A stretch of 64,000 bases of DNA from contig OX621163.1 in NCBI GenBank assembly GCA_951640195.1, positions 2,356,001-2,420,000 of the forward strand, given 5' to 3'. The translations under genes were made by a program, and so were the position numbers. The notes under the pieces are model-generated. The model was not told the origin of the DNA and searched no databases. It worked only from the letters and a program-made list of their open reading frames with translations. Numbering within the stretch: the stretch's first letter is position 1; each line of letters starts with the position of its first letter. The stretch comes from Porpolomopsis calyptriformis. Its lineage: Eukaryota > Basidiomycota > Agaricomycetes > Agaricales > Hygrophoraceae. This document shows, piece after piece, positions 56,185 through 64,000 of the stretch.

Positions 56185-56543
56185 TGTTAGACGGCAGTCT
56201 AGGGTTGATTGCAAGGTTTTACTTCAGGCTCTGGGTGTAGGGTTTTAAAGGGTCGGAAGACTACTGATTGGGGTGTTAACGAAAGAAACAGACTTATCCT
56301 AAGTCTATCTACTGCTAGCTTTATATACTAGCCAAGTATGAGTCATGCTGACTATGTGTGAGTCGTAACGACTATGGATGAGTCATGTAGATAAGGAGAG
56401 TGATGGTAGACTAAATATAGATATGGCTTGGTCACCTTCTATTACTAAGCGGAGCTTGGGTGGCTAAGCGGTTATTGATGTAAACTGTCTGATGTAAATA
56501 GAGATAGACGAGCAAAGGAAAAAGAAAAAATATATCTCTAACA
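56185..56543 (-). repeat. 5' LTR of A2
   Basis: 359 bp; the minus-strand start reads TGTTAGAGATAT, a C-to-T change from TGTCAGAG. The primer site AGAAACAGACTT (minus strand, 56173-56184) follows it, identical to A1. Confidence 0.93.
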
Positions 56544-57400
56544 GCAACCTGCGATTCATTTCCAAATTTATGACTAATCTCTTCCGCCTTCTGGGTACCT
56601 CCCAGAACATTTCTACAGCCTACCACCCCCAGACTGATGGCCAATCCGAACGGATGAACCAGACGCTCGAACAGTACCTTCTCGTCTTCATCAATCATTG
56701 CCAGGATAATTGGAAGGAATGGCTTGCGTTAGCTGAGTTCTTGTACAATAACTTGGTTCACACAGCTACACGACAAACCCCCTTCTATGTCAACTACGGC
56801 CAGAACCCCTGGAAGGGAAATAACACTAAGAGAGAAGTCCGAAATGAATCTGCAACCCAATTCGCTGATCAAATGAAAAATGTCTATCAGGAAGCCGAAG
56901 CCACCCTCAAGAGAGCAAATGAAACCATGAAGATCGCCCATGACAAACATGTCCAAGTTGCCCAAGAATACTCACCTGGAGATAAAGTATGGTTGGCTGC
57001 CACCAACATCAAGACCAAATGACTGATGAAAAAGCTGGACAATAAGCGCTTTGGTCCCTTCAAGGTTATCACGAAGGTTGGTCGCTCTGCCTACAGACTT
57101 GATCTCCCCCATGAATGGTTAGGACTCCATCCAGTCTTCAATGAATCCTACCTCTCCCCATATCAATCTCCCTCATTCCCCAATCAAAGAAAACCTGCTC
57201 CTCCTCCCCCAATCCAACTAGAAGGCGACTCTGAATATGTCGTCGACGAAATCCTAGACTCCCATCTGCGACGAGGAAAACTTCAATACCTGGTACACTA
57301 GGAAGGCTACACCAGTGAGGAAAACACCTGGGAACCCAAATCCAATGTCAAGAATGCTTAGGAACTAGTGGATGAATTCCATACCCTTCATCCTGAATGA
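56544..57400 (+). pseudogene. pol: Element F pol, C-terminal part: integrase to chromodomain
   Basis: Begins mid-integrase (LRFISKFMTNLFRLLGTSQ, YHPQTDGQSERMNQTLEQYL with the catalytic Glu kept), then the [19 protein letters not shown] linker and a chromodomain (EYVVDEIL...LQYLVH*EGY...TWEPKSN). The chromodomain Trp is replaced by a TAG stop (57299-57301). It ends at TGA 57398-57400. The upstream part is missing at the A2 border. Confidence 0.86.
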
Positions 57401-57433
57401 CCAGCCCCTCGGCTCTAACTCCGTGTAATCTGA

Positions 57434-57844
57434 ATGGATGACTTCTTCGGGATTGACGAACGTCTCTACAATCCAATCACAGACTCTACTGGTGAGGACT
57501 ACAAATTGCTGAAGGTCAGTGATAACATCGATGTTCTTATCCCACTCCACCCAATGGAAGTTGACTGACTACTGGAACACAATTTCGATGGTTCAATCTT
57601 CCTCCCCCGCTTACCTCCTTCCGCTCGCCGAGCCTGGATTTACGAATCCAGTCCTGTCAATGCGGTCACAGCTGTTCTGCGACTGGACGCTCAAGGACAA
57701 TTGCTCCAAATGTACCAGCTGGTTTCTCCCTTGTCCGCTCTGGAAATCCGTCGATGGTACCAGTATCATCTCCCAACTTCTCCCTGTTATGCACCTCGGT
57801 GGTTACTACGGGACTACTCAAGACATCTCCAACACCTGTTCTAA
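57434..57844 (+). pseudogene. Extra ORF downstream of pol in element F
   Basis: 137 codons from ATG 57434 (MDDFFGIDERLYNPITD), with one TGA in the middle (57566-57568), ending TAA 57842. It contains SARRAWIYESSPVNAVTAVL and LEIRRWYQYHLP. It sits in the same slot as ORF3 of A and C but shows no H3-like start. No family recognised. It could also be a fragment of a longer 3' ORF. Confidence 0.5.
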
Positions 57845-57877
57845 CGTCGCGCAGATGCGAATTTGAAGAGAGGGTGA

Positions 57878-58874
57878 TGTTACAGTCACTTCATTTTTAT
57901 CATCTCACTAACTTTCCTTTTTCTCCTTATCTAATCTTATCTTCATTTTATCTTATCTTATCTCTCCTTATCTAATCTTTTATCTTATCCCCTCAGAGAT
58001 TAGAGGCGATTACACCATTGGCTGATGAAGACGTGCTCCGCAGTAGCTGTGCATTAGTTAGCCGTTCCATGGATCGTCGCCGTGGTTATCTGTCAGAAAT
58101 CTCAAACCCGATACCTTGCGCCATCTGAACACACTCGTTTCGCGCACCTTTGGATGATGTCATATCACCTTGCGTGATCTGAGTGTACTCATTCTGTGCA
58201 CCTTTGGATGATGTCATATCATCTTGCGTGATCCGAGCGTACTCGTCCTGCGCACTAAACCAAAGATAACTCAAGATCTACTGATTGGATTCATTCCGAA
58301 ATTGGTTCGTTGGAATCCCTAAAAGCCGTGCGCCATCCGAGCGCACTCGACTGGTGCACTCTGAGCCACTCCACCGTTCGGACCATCCATAATGGTCCCT
58401 TTCTTCCCTTTCTACTTTTCATCCCATACATTCTGTTAGAGTCCCCTTTGAAGGCTATATTGTAGATGACTTCCCCTTACATACAAGGTCCTTATGACCC
58501 TTAGATGTTCATTCTTCTTAGTCCTTCATAAAAATCCCTTTATTTACTATGCATATATAACATACACATTTTATAGTAGACTACTCTAGTTTTGACTTAC
58601 TTGTCTACATACTGTGGTTCCGCCTCGAATCCAATAGCTTCTTTGGAACACTTTTCAACCCTGATTGTGTTGTGTTAGGCCCAGAGAACCCCCTTGGAAC
58701 CTCGGTCCTGACATTATCACAATCACAGCCCAGACCCAGGTAGATATAAGTAGAGCACAGAACACTTGTATCTCCCTAGTTTTCATCCTTCAACATTGCC
58801 ACCCTTAGTTTATGTGCTAAGCTCTTCGTTGCCCCCCATTTAAGCAACCTGAGGTTTCAACTGCCAATATAACA
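57878..58874 (+). repeat. 3' LTR of element F, split by a D solo LTR
   Basis: TGTTACAGTCAC (57878) to ATATAACA (58874). Subtracting the D LTR and one TTATC leaves 368 bp, similar to the 386 bp solo copy at 19907-20292. GATAAG/CTTATC-rich stretch at about 57925-57990. Confidence 0.88.
58091..58714 (+). repeat. Solo LTR of family D
   Basis: 624 bp, TGTCAGAAATCT...GTCCTGACA, flanked by TTATC on both sides (58086-58090 and 58715-58719). It carries four GCGC-type palindromic modules, with duplicated CCTTTGGATGATGTCATATC spacers between the first three. Confidence 0.93.
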
Positions 58875-58950
58875 CCTAGTTTATAAGTTCATTGTGTACA
58901 AGGTAGATCTGCACAATATTTTTCTACAAGGTATAACCTTGCATTGCAAT

Positions 58951-59317
58951 TGTCACAGATTCTTTTTCATTTTTCATTTAGTCATACTTGATTAGTCTCA
59001 TTTCCATTTACCCTTCTGTCTTACCATTTTATATATAGAGACTAGTCACATGTACCTTCATTCTGACTCTTCACAAGTCACTTTCCGTTTCCTTTATTCT
59101 TTTCGTGACTCTTCACCAGTCACATTCCAGATTCCGCTTTGTAATCATCCTTATGACTGACTCATGGCAACTCAGGTAGTTAGTATATAAAGCCTGACCT
59201 CTAGTTGGTAGATTAAGTTCGATTCCTAGTTAGCTCCCCCACTCTTTGGTTGAATTCATATTCCTTATCAGCCCCTCCAACGCAAGAAGTAAAACCTTTG
59301 ACTACTGAATCATAACA
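58951..59317 (+). repeat. Solo LTR of family C
   Basis: 367 bp, TGTCACAGATTC...CATAACA, flanked by a perfect GCAAT duplication (58946-58950 and 59318-59322). More diverged from C1/C2 LTRs than these are from each other. TATATAAAG near 59189. Confidence 0.93.
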
Positions 59318-59322
59318 GCAAT

Positions 59323-60476
59323 AGAATACCTTGTCATTTATTATTCTAAGGCCCTACCAGTCAGTTACACAGCCTTGTGTAATGGTGTCCTAGGTCTTAG
59401 GCAGATACACATTAGACTTGAGCTGGCACAAGCATAACAGTAACCTAATCAGTCTTGCTTTCCATAATTATAAGACAGATAAGTCTAAAATGTAATAAGA
59501 TAGATAAGTCCTAGTAAGGGAAAAGAGTAAAAGTGGATGGAAATAGTAATCCTAACAAGTACATTTATTACTTCAATTTATTTAACTTAGAGTTTTATTT
59601 CAACTTGTAGTCAATACCATTCTTACTTTATTAATAATGTAATACTACAATCAACCTTTTATTTTAACTTCTATAATTCCTTTTTTTTCTCTTTTTTTTT
59701 CTTGACAACTTATTCTATCAAATTGTATTTAATATAATCAAATTTTAGATAAAATAATAAATACTCTTTCTCATATCACATTCACATTCAAGGCAACAAG
59801 GTTGACTGCTATCAGAGAGCAGCACTAGAACTAGTCCCTTTGTACACTCTATAATAGCTATATCTGTTACTGTATAATGTAGTATGACTCATTTCCCAAT
59901 CATAGCACAGTAGAATGCCCATTATTGGCAAGTTCTAATTATGGAAAGGTCAGGTGAGTGTGGGAATATCAGCACATGTAAAGTTACATAAGCAATATAT
60001 AAATAACAGCCTTCTATGTGGTAGATCTCTCCCAACAACTCTCAACAACTCTCATACAAAAACAACAGCCAACTCATTGTTATTTTGGTTGTAAAAGTCT
60101 TGCTAGCAAGTTTCCTTGCTCAGGTGAGAAACATTCTTGCTGCTTACAGCCATGTGAAGTTTGCCTATACCTTTCCTTTGTTGTTGTCATTCTACTGTGT
60201 CCCTTCCTGGAGCCACCTTTCCATTATAATTTCCGCATGAATTTCATCGATGTTGATCTTCCTCAACAATATTTGTCTGTGGCCACCAATGTATTGTAAC
60301 ACCCAATTGCCATTCTACTCTTTCATTCTTCACTTTGGGTGTTTCCAGCTGGCTCCTCTCTTCGCTAAGCGGCTCGTCTACATCCTACCCAGCCAGTCTT
60401 TCTTACTTCCGACCAAACATGCGCTCATTCCTTCTTCCCGGTCTTAGATCTGAGCTAGTTTCTCCTCCTCTTCTAG
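59323..60476. other. AT-rich intergenic stretch, no gene seen
   Basis: Low-complexity AT-rich DNA (poly-T tracts near 59680-59700) with no convincing long ORF. A TATAAATA at about 59999 precedes a small Cys-rich ORF (60018-60299) that I do not accept as a gene. The last few hundred bases must contain the promoter of the gene starting at 60477. Confidence 0.5.
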
Positions 60477-62343
60477 ATGGAACGCGGTCCAATCATCGCG
60501 ATGTCGTCTCCTCCAAAAGTCAACCCTCCTCCCCACCAGCGGCTCACAATAGTTCCTGTTTCTTCAGCAGTCACATCTAAGCATTTACCGACCGTAACTT
60601 TATCCCCTTCTTCCGCCTCTGCATCTTCCGTCGAGTCTGGTCAAGATGACACGCCTGCCAGTGCGAACATTTTGTTACTGGCACCATCGCTCATAAGCCG
60701 AATTTCCCCACACCGCGCGCTCCCGACCACGCCCACTACCGAAACGTCGGTTGCCGGTGTCCCCCACACTAAAGGAAAGAATGCAGAGAAATTCGCGGGG
60801 GTTGTGATCGCGACATCTCCGCCCAATTTGGGCCCGACGCCTGTCCCGCTTGCGGATGAATCTGGAGGCGGGACGATTTACTGCGCGCCACCTACCATGC
60901 AGCTAGGTAAACGGGAATCCGAGGTGGGAAATGAAGGTAGAAGTGCAAGCACGCTTGGACTAGAGTTAGACTCGCGACTTGAGACAGATAAAGGTTCTGG
61001 CGTCGATGTAGATACTCGCGCTTCATCACCCTCATCAAGTGGTGTGCCCTCTAGGCCTGCTTCCGAGCCTATGGCCAAGACAAATGGCACATCCGCCAAC
61101 CTCCGAGAGACGAAGACCCCCCCGATCACTACGCCACACAAAACTCAGGAACGGTCTTCTTTCCTTGGTGTTATCATCACTCAAAAGTCTCCGCGGAAGC
61201 CACCGCGCTCTAAGGCAACGAGTAGTATTGCCAGTGGCTCACCAAAACAAACCCTGGTATCGGCACTCTCACATGCGTTTAAGATTAACAAGAGCACCGT
61301 CGCCAACTCTACCATTCCACCCACTGTGGCCAAAGCCAAGCGACCGCTGCCGGTCCGCCGCACCCCTCATGTGGTACTTAATTCGAGACTACGACCCCCA
61401 CCAGTTCGCACAGCGGACATTGCAGCAACCCTGGGGACAGTCGAAGCCGAGATACGGGAGCCGCAGGTGGGTGGACGTGGATGGTATGATGCTGAGGCAT
61501 GGAAAGAGTTTTGGGTGGGGGAGGAAGCGACACGGCGTCGGCAGGTGTGCTTGAGATTTATCGAGGCTAAGGCTGGGGGAAAGGAGGAAAGGGAGAAGGG
61601 TGGGCCGCGGATATTTGCTGTGCCACGCAAGTCGAAGGCAGAAGAATTTATTGAGCGGTTGGAGGGGATGTTCGGCCCTGGAAGCATACATCGTGGTGAG
61701 GGTCCCAAACCCAAACAGGTGAGCGGCGGAGTTTTGCATTTTAATTCTGTGTACTATGATACCGACAGGGACAGAAACGAAGACATGAAGGAAGGAGAGC
61801 TAACAATACATCGGGGTTCGAGTCCTCGGCAAGCAACTCGCGGGCTACGAGCGTGCTAGATGGAAATGAGTTGATACTGGGGAAGCGGGCACGAAGCGTC
61901 GAACCTGAGGAGGATGAAAACCCGCTCAAGCGTCCAAAGTCAGACAAGGATGTGAATGAAGAGGTGGAGTTCGAGAAGGCGGTGGGCTGGTTGATGGCGT
62001 TGCAAAAGCTGATCAAGGGCAAGACTGCAACAGATGAAGAGGTGGGTTATTGTACACGAAGAATGAAGATGGACGCTAATGCACGCGCTGGCTGCAGGGC
62101 TTGCGACAGCTTGGGGTTGTGATGGACGAGATCTACGAAGCAAGGGATGGATTAAAGACAGGGGGACTAGAAGTGAGTACTGATTGGATGGAAGTCAAAC
62201 GAATGCTGATAAACGAGTTGAAATAGAGTGCGAGAATTCGAGAGAGCGTTGAACAATTGTCACAATTGGATGAGATACCATTTGAAGATGAGCAAGGACT
62301 ACAAGCTCGAGCACTTGTCCTTATTCAATTCTGGAATTCATAG
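60477..62343 (+). CDS. Host gene of unknown function, four exons
   Basis: Exons 60477-61718, 61769-62041, 62098-62172 and 62227-62343. The introns are 50, 56 and 54 bp, all GT...AG and all phase 0. The predicted protein has 568 residues. The first about 300 residues are Ser/Pro/Thr-rich and probably disordered. A charged segment follows (WKEFWVGEEATRRRQVCLRFI; EEFIERLEGMFGPGS), then a basic patch (LGKRARSVEPEEDENPLKRPK, nuclear-signal-like) and a helical C-terminus (VGWLMALQKLIKG; GVVMDEIYEARDGL; RARALVLIQFW-type end). An unspliced reading would stop at 61859, but clean splice sites and a continuous conserved-looking helical frame favour the spliced model. An ATG at 60501 is an alternative start. 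I recognise no family. Confidence 0.72.
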
Positions 62344-62356
62344 TAATAGTAATAGT

Positions 62357-62385
62357 CACGTGTTTATTTAAAATATGATCACGTG
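62357..62385 (+). promoter_or_regulatory. Two CACGTG boxes upstream of the cyclin gene
   Basis: CACGTG at 62357-62362 and 62380-62385 lie in the 120 bp between the two host genes. CACGTG is the palindromic bHLH core, bound in yeast by Pho4 and Cbf1. The downstream gene is a Pho80-type cyclin, so a phosphate-response link is possible but is inference. They could also lie in the 3' UTR of the upstream gene. Confidence 0.5.
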
Positions 62386-62463
62386 CTTTTGTGACCATTT
62401 TGTGACAATAAACTAATAAAATATTTCTCATCACCCAACTTCTGTGCCCGAAATCTCGAAAAA

Positions 62464-63907
62464 ATGCTTGCCCTCGTCCATCCAACCCAACCAACCCCTT
62501 CCTCCTCCTCCTCCTCCTCCCGTTCGTCCTCCTCAAGACTTTCCCAACGAAGACATTCCACATTTTCATCATCATCATCATCTACTTCTTTCTCGCGCAA
62601 CTCTAGACATTCCCAACCACTTTCCTACCCTCAACCTACCCCCCCTCCCCCTCCACCAGCCGCACCTACTCCTACTCCCTCCAGCATCTCAAGACCACCA
62701 TCTATCCATTCCAGTCCCCCTTTTGACATCCACACATACCCCTCTCAAGAACTTCTCCGTCTCCTAGCTTCCCTCCTCACACAAATAGCCGCCACAAATG
62801 ACGCTATTTCCGCCCCGGCTCCTCTCCAGCCTGATCCACCATCAGCCCGTCCACCGTCACTTACCTCCCCTTCCACTTACCACACTCCCATTTGGCGCTC
62901 TCTCACTACCGCCTCTCGCACAGCCCTCTCTACCCCATCCTCCACCCTCACTTTTCATGCCCGCAACATACCTACCATATCCCTCGAAGCCTATCTCCTC
63001 CGTATCCTCAAGTATTGTCCCGCTACCAACGAGGTCTTTCTCTCCCTCCTTGTCTATTTCGATCGCATGTCCAAGATGAGCACCGACGCGACTGGCAAAG
63101 CATTCGTCATAGATTCTTACAACATCCACCGCCTAGTCATTGCCGGCGTAACCGTCGCTAGCAAATTTTTCAGTGATGTTTTCTATACAAACTCTCGCTA
63201 CGCCAAGGTGCATCCCCTTCCCTTCCCCTAAACTTCAACTGACCGCTCTCTTTCAGGTTGGCGGCCTACCCCAACCAGAATTAAACCAGCTCGAACTCCA
63301 GTTTCTACTCCTAAACGATTTTAGACTTGTCATCCCCAAGGACGAAATGCAACGCTACGCTGAGCAACTCATCCTCTTCTCCAGCTCTGCATCAGCCATA
63401 GCCGCACCACCACCACCACCCAACCTCCGATCTCCCTCTCCCGCCCGTCCATCTCGGGCAATGGGCGCCGTGGACGCATACGGTGGTCATCTACTCCCTG
63501 ACGAGCACAGTTCGTCAAGTAATAATAATAGGACTCCACACATCCTTCCGCGGTACGGCCATGCCCGTACTCTCAGCGAGTCGACAACAACGACAGAGCC
63601 TGAGACAGAGCCCGAAACCGAGGTCGAAACCGACGGCGGGGAAACGGACGATGAGCCGACGATTCGTCCCGCACACTCGAGCGCGTCGAGTATACGCGAG
63701 GATTCGGACAGTTTGTATGCATATAGATCGGGGTCCCTTGGTGTCGATGAAGAGGACACAGGAGACGAGGGCGGCGACGAAGAAGATGAGGAGGACGGAC
63801 GTGGACTGGCCCGGGGTATGGACGATGATGATACCGATGAGGATCCTAAGGGCGACCTTACTCCCGAGGGGCGACCTGCGAGTGACGAGCCAATGTCGAG
63901 CCCGTAG
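62464..63907 (+). CDS. Pho80-like cyclin (Pho85-type CDK partner)
   Basis: Exons 62464-63207 and 63257-63907, with a 49 bp intron (GTGCAT...TTTCAG, phase 0). The predicted protein has 464 residues. The N-terminal about 150 residues are Ser/Pro-rich. The cyclin domain spans about residues 165-290: FLSLLVYFDRM, IDSYNIHRLVIAGVTVASKFFSDVFYTNSRYAK then, across the intron, VGGLPQPELNQLELQFLLLNDFRL, the signature of Pho80/PCL cyclins. The C-terminal tail is strongly acidic (ETETE and DEEDEE runs). Such cyclins bind a Pho85-like kinase and act in phosphate or nutrient signalling; the exact role here is not shown. The stop is TAG at 63905. Confidence 0.9.
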
Positions 63908-64000
63908 GTTGCCGTATCCGACTCTTTTCTTTTTCGCTGTGGGAAACTATACCTCTGTAATGCCGACCATCTACGTCTCCATCTATTCTCGCTCTCTTAC

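Larger units (their letters stand above)
32923..56543 (-). mobile_element. Ty3/gypsy element A2, split by element E and a D solo LTR
   Basis: 359 bp A-family LTRs at both ends (32923-33281 and 56185-56543) face the minus strand, with gag, pol and ORF3 between them in order. The flanks do not match: CTAGC at 32918-32922 (element D gag) versus GCAAC at 56544-56548 (element F integrase). Two different A insertions may therefore have recombined, removing what lay between. Stops and frameshifts are more numerous than in A1. Confidence 0.88.

Noticed and set aside
60018..60299. Small Cys-rich plus-strand ORF with a TATA-like box upstream
   Set aside because: No signal peptide of usual form, no family motif, AT-rich context and ambiguous splice-like sites inside it.
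61719..61859. Unspliced C-terminus of the host gene ending at 61859
   Set aside because: GT...AG splice sites at 61719-61768 and three further phase-0 exons give a better, continuous helical protein.
1..64000. CRISPR arrays, tRNA or rRNA genes, DNA transposon terminal repeats
   Set aside because: No regular spacer array, no convincing cloverleaf or rRNA sequence and no transposase motif was seen on either strand.

Overview
The window looks like a piece of a basidiomycete (Agaricomycete-type) fungal genome. The evidence is: short 49-60 bp GT-AG introns in the host genes; a Pho80-type cyclin gene; Ty3/gypsy chromoviruses with chromodomain integrases; a LINE whose ORF2 carries endonuclease, reverse transcriptase and RNase H; and pervasive CGA-to-TGA decay. 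I cannot name the species. Positions 1 to about 59,320 are a nested transposon island. Only 59,323-64,000 is ordinary gene territory.

Layout. 1-19,554: a minus-strand gypsy element (B), broken by a full-length plus-strand element A1 (1321-8304, TSD GTACT), a solo LTR (H, 8380-9408) and a 6.3 kb LINE (10404-16687, 11 bp TSD). 19,555-27,285: an unidentified minus-strand ORF, broken by a solo LTR F (TSD TTATC) and a complete element C1 (TSD CTCAT). From 27,286: a decayed element G, entered by element D (32029). Element A2 (32923-56543, minus) lies against D. A2 holds element E (36051-52080), and E holds element C2 (37519-44185, TSD CTTCT) and a solo A LTR. 56,544-58,874: the 3' end of element F with its LTR, which carries a solo D LTR. 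58,951-59,317: a solo C LTR (TSD GCAAT). 59,323-60,476: AT-rich, no gene seen. 60,477-62,343: a four-exon host gene of unknown function. 62,464-63,907: a two-exon Pho80-like cyclin gene.

How the elements work. A, B, C and D share Tf1/sushi-type organisation. Each has a TATA box, a transcript start region whose first 12-14 nt pair with the primer site next to the LTR (self-priming), and, where gag is visible (A, B and C), pol in the -1 frame at a T-run at the gag stop. A and C (and F) end pol in a chromodomain and carry an extra ORF between pol and the 3' LTR. E is different: it has a TGG-type (tRNA-like) primer site, a second internal copy of its polypurine tract, and an antisense, intron-containing gene with a Zn2Cys6-type zinc cluster.

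The strongest candidate for something undescribed is the extra ORF of families A and C. Its N-terminus copies the histone H3 tail around K9: QTARKSTGG in C, and ARKSTG in exact H3 register in A. It is encoded in the same element as an integrase chromodomain of the kind that reads methylated H3K9.
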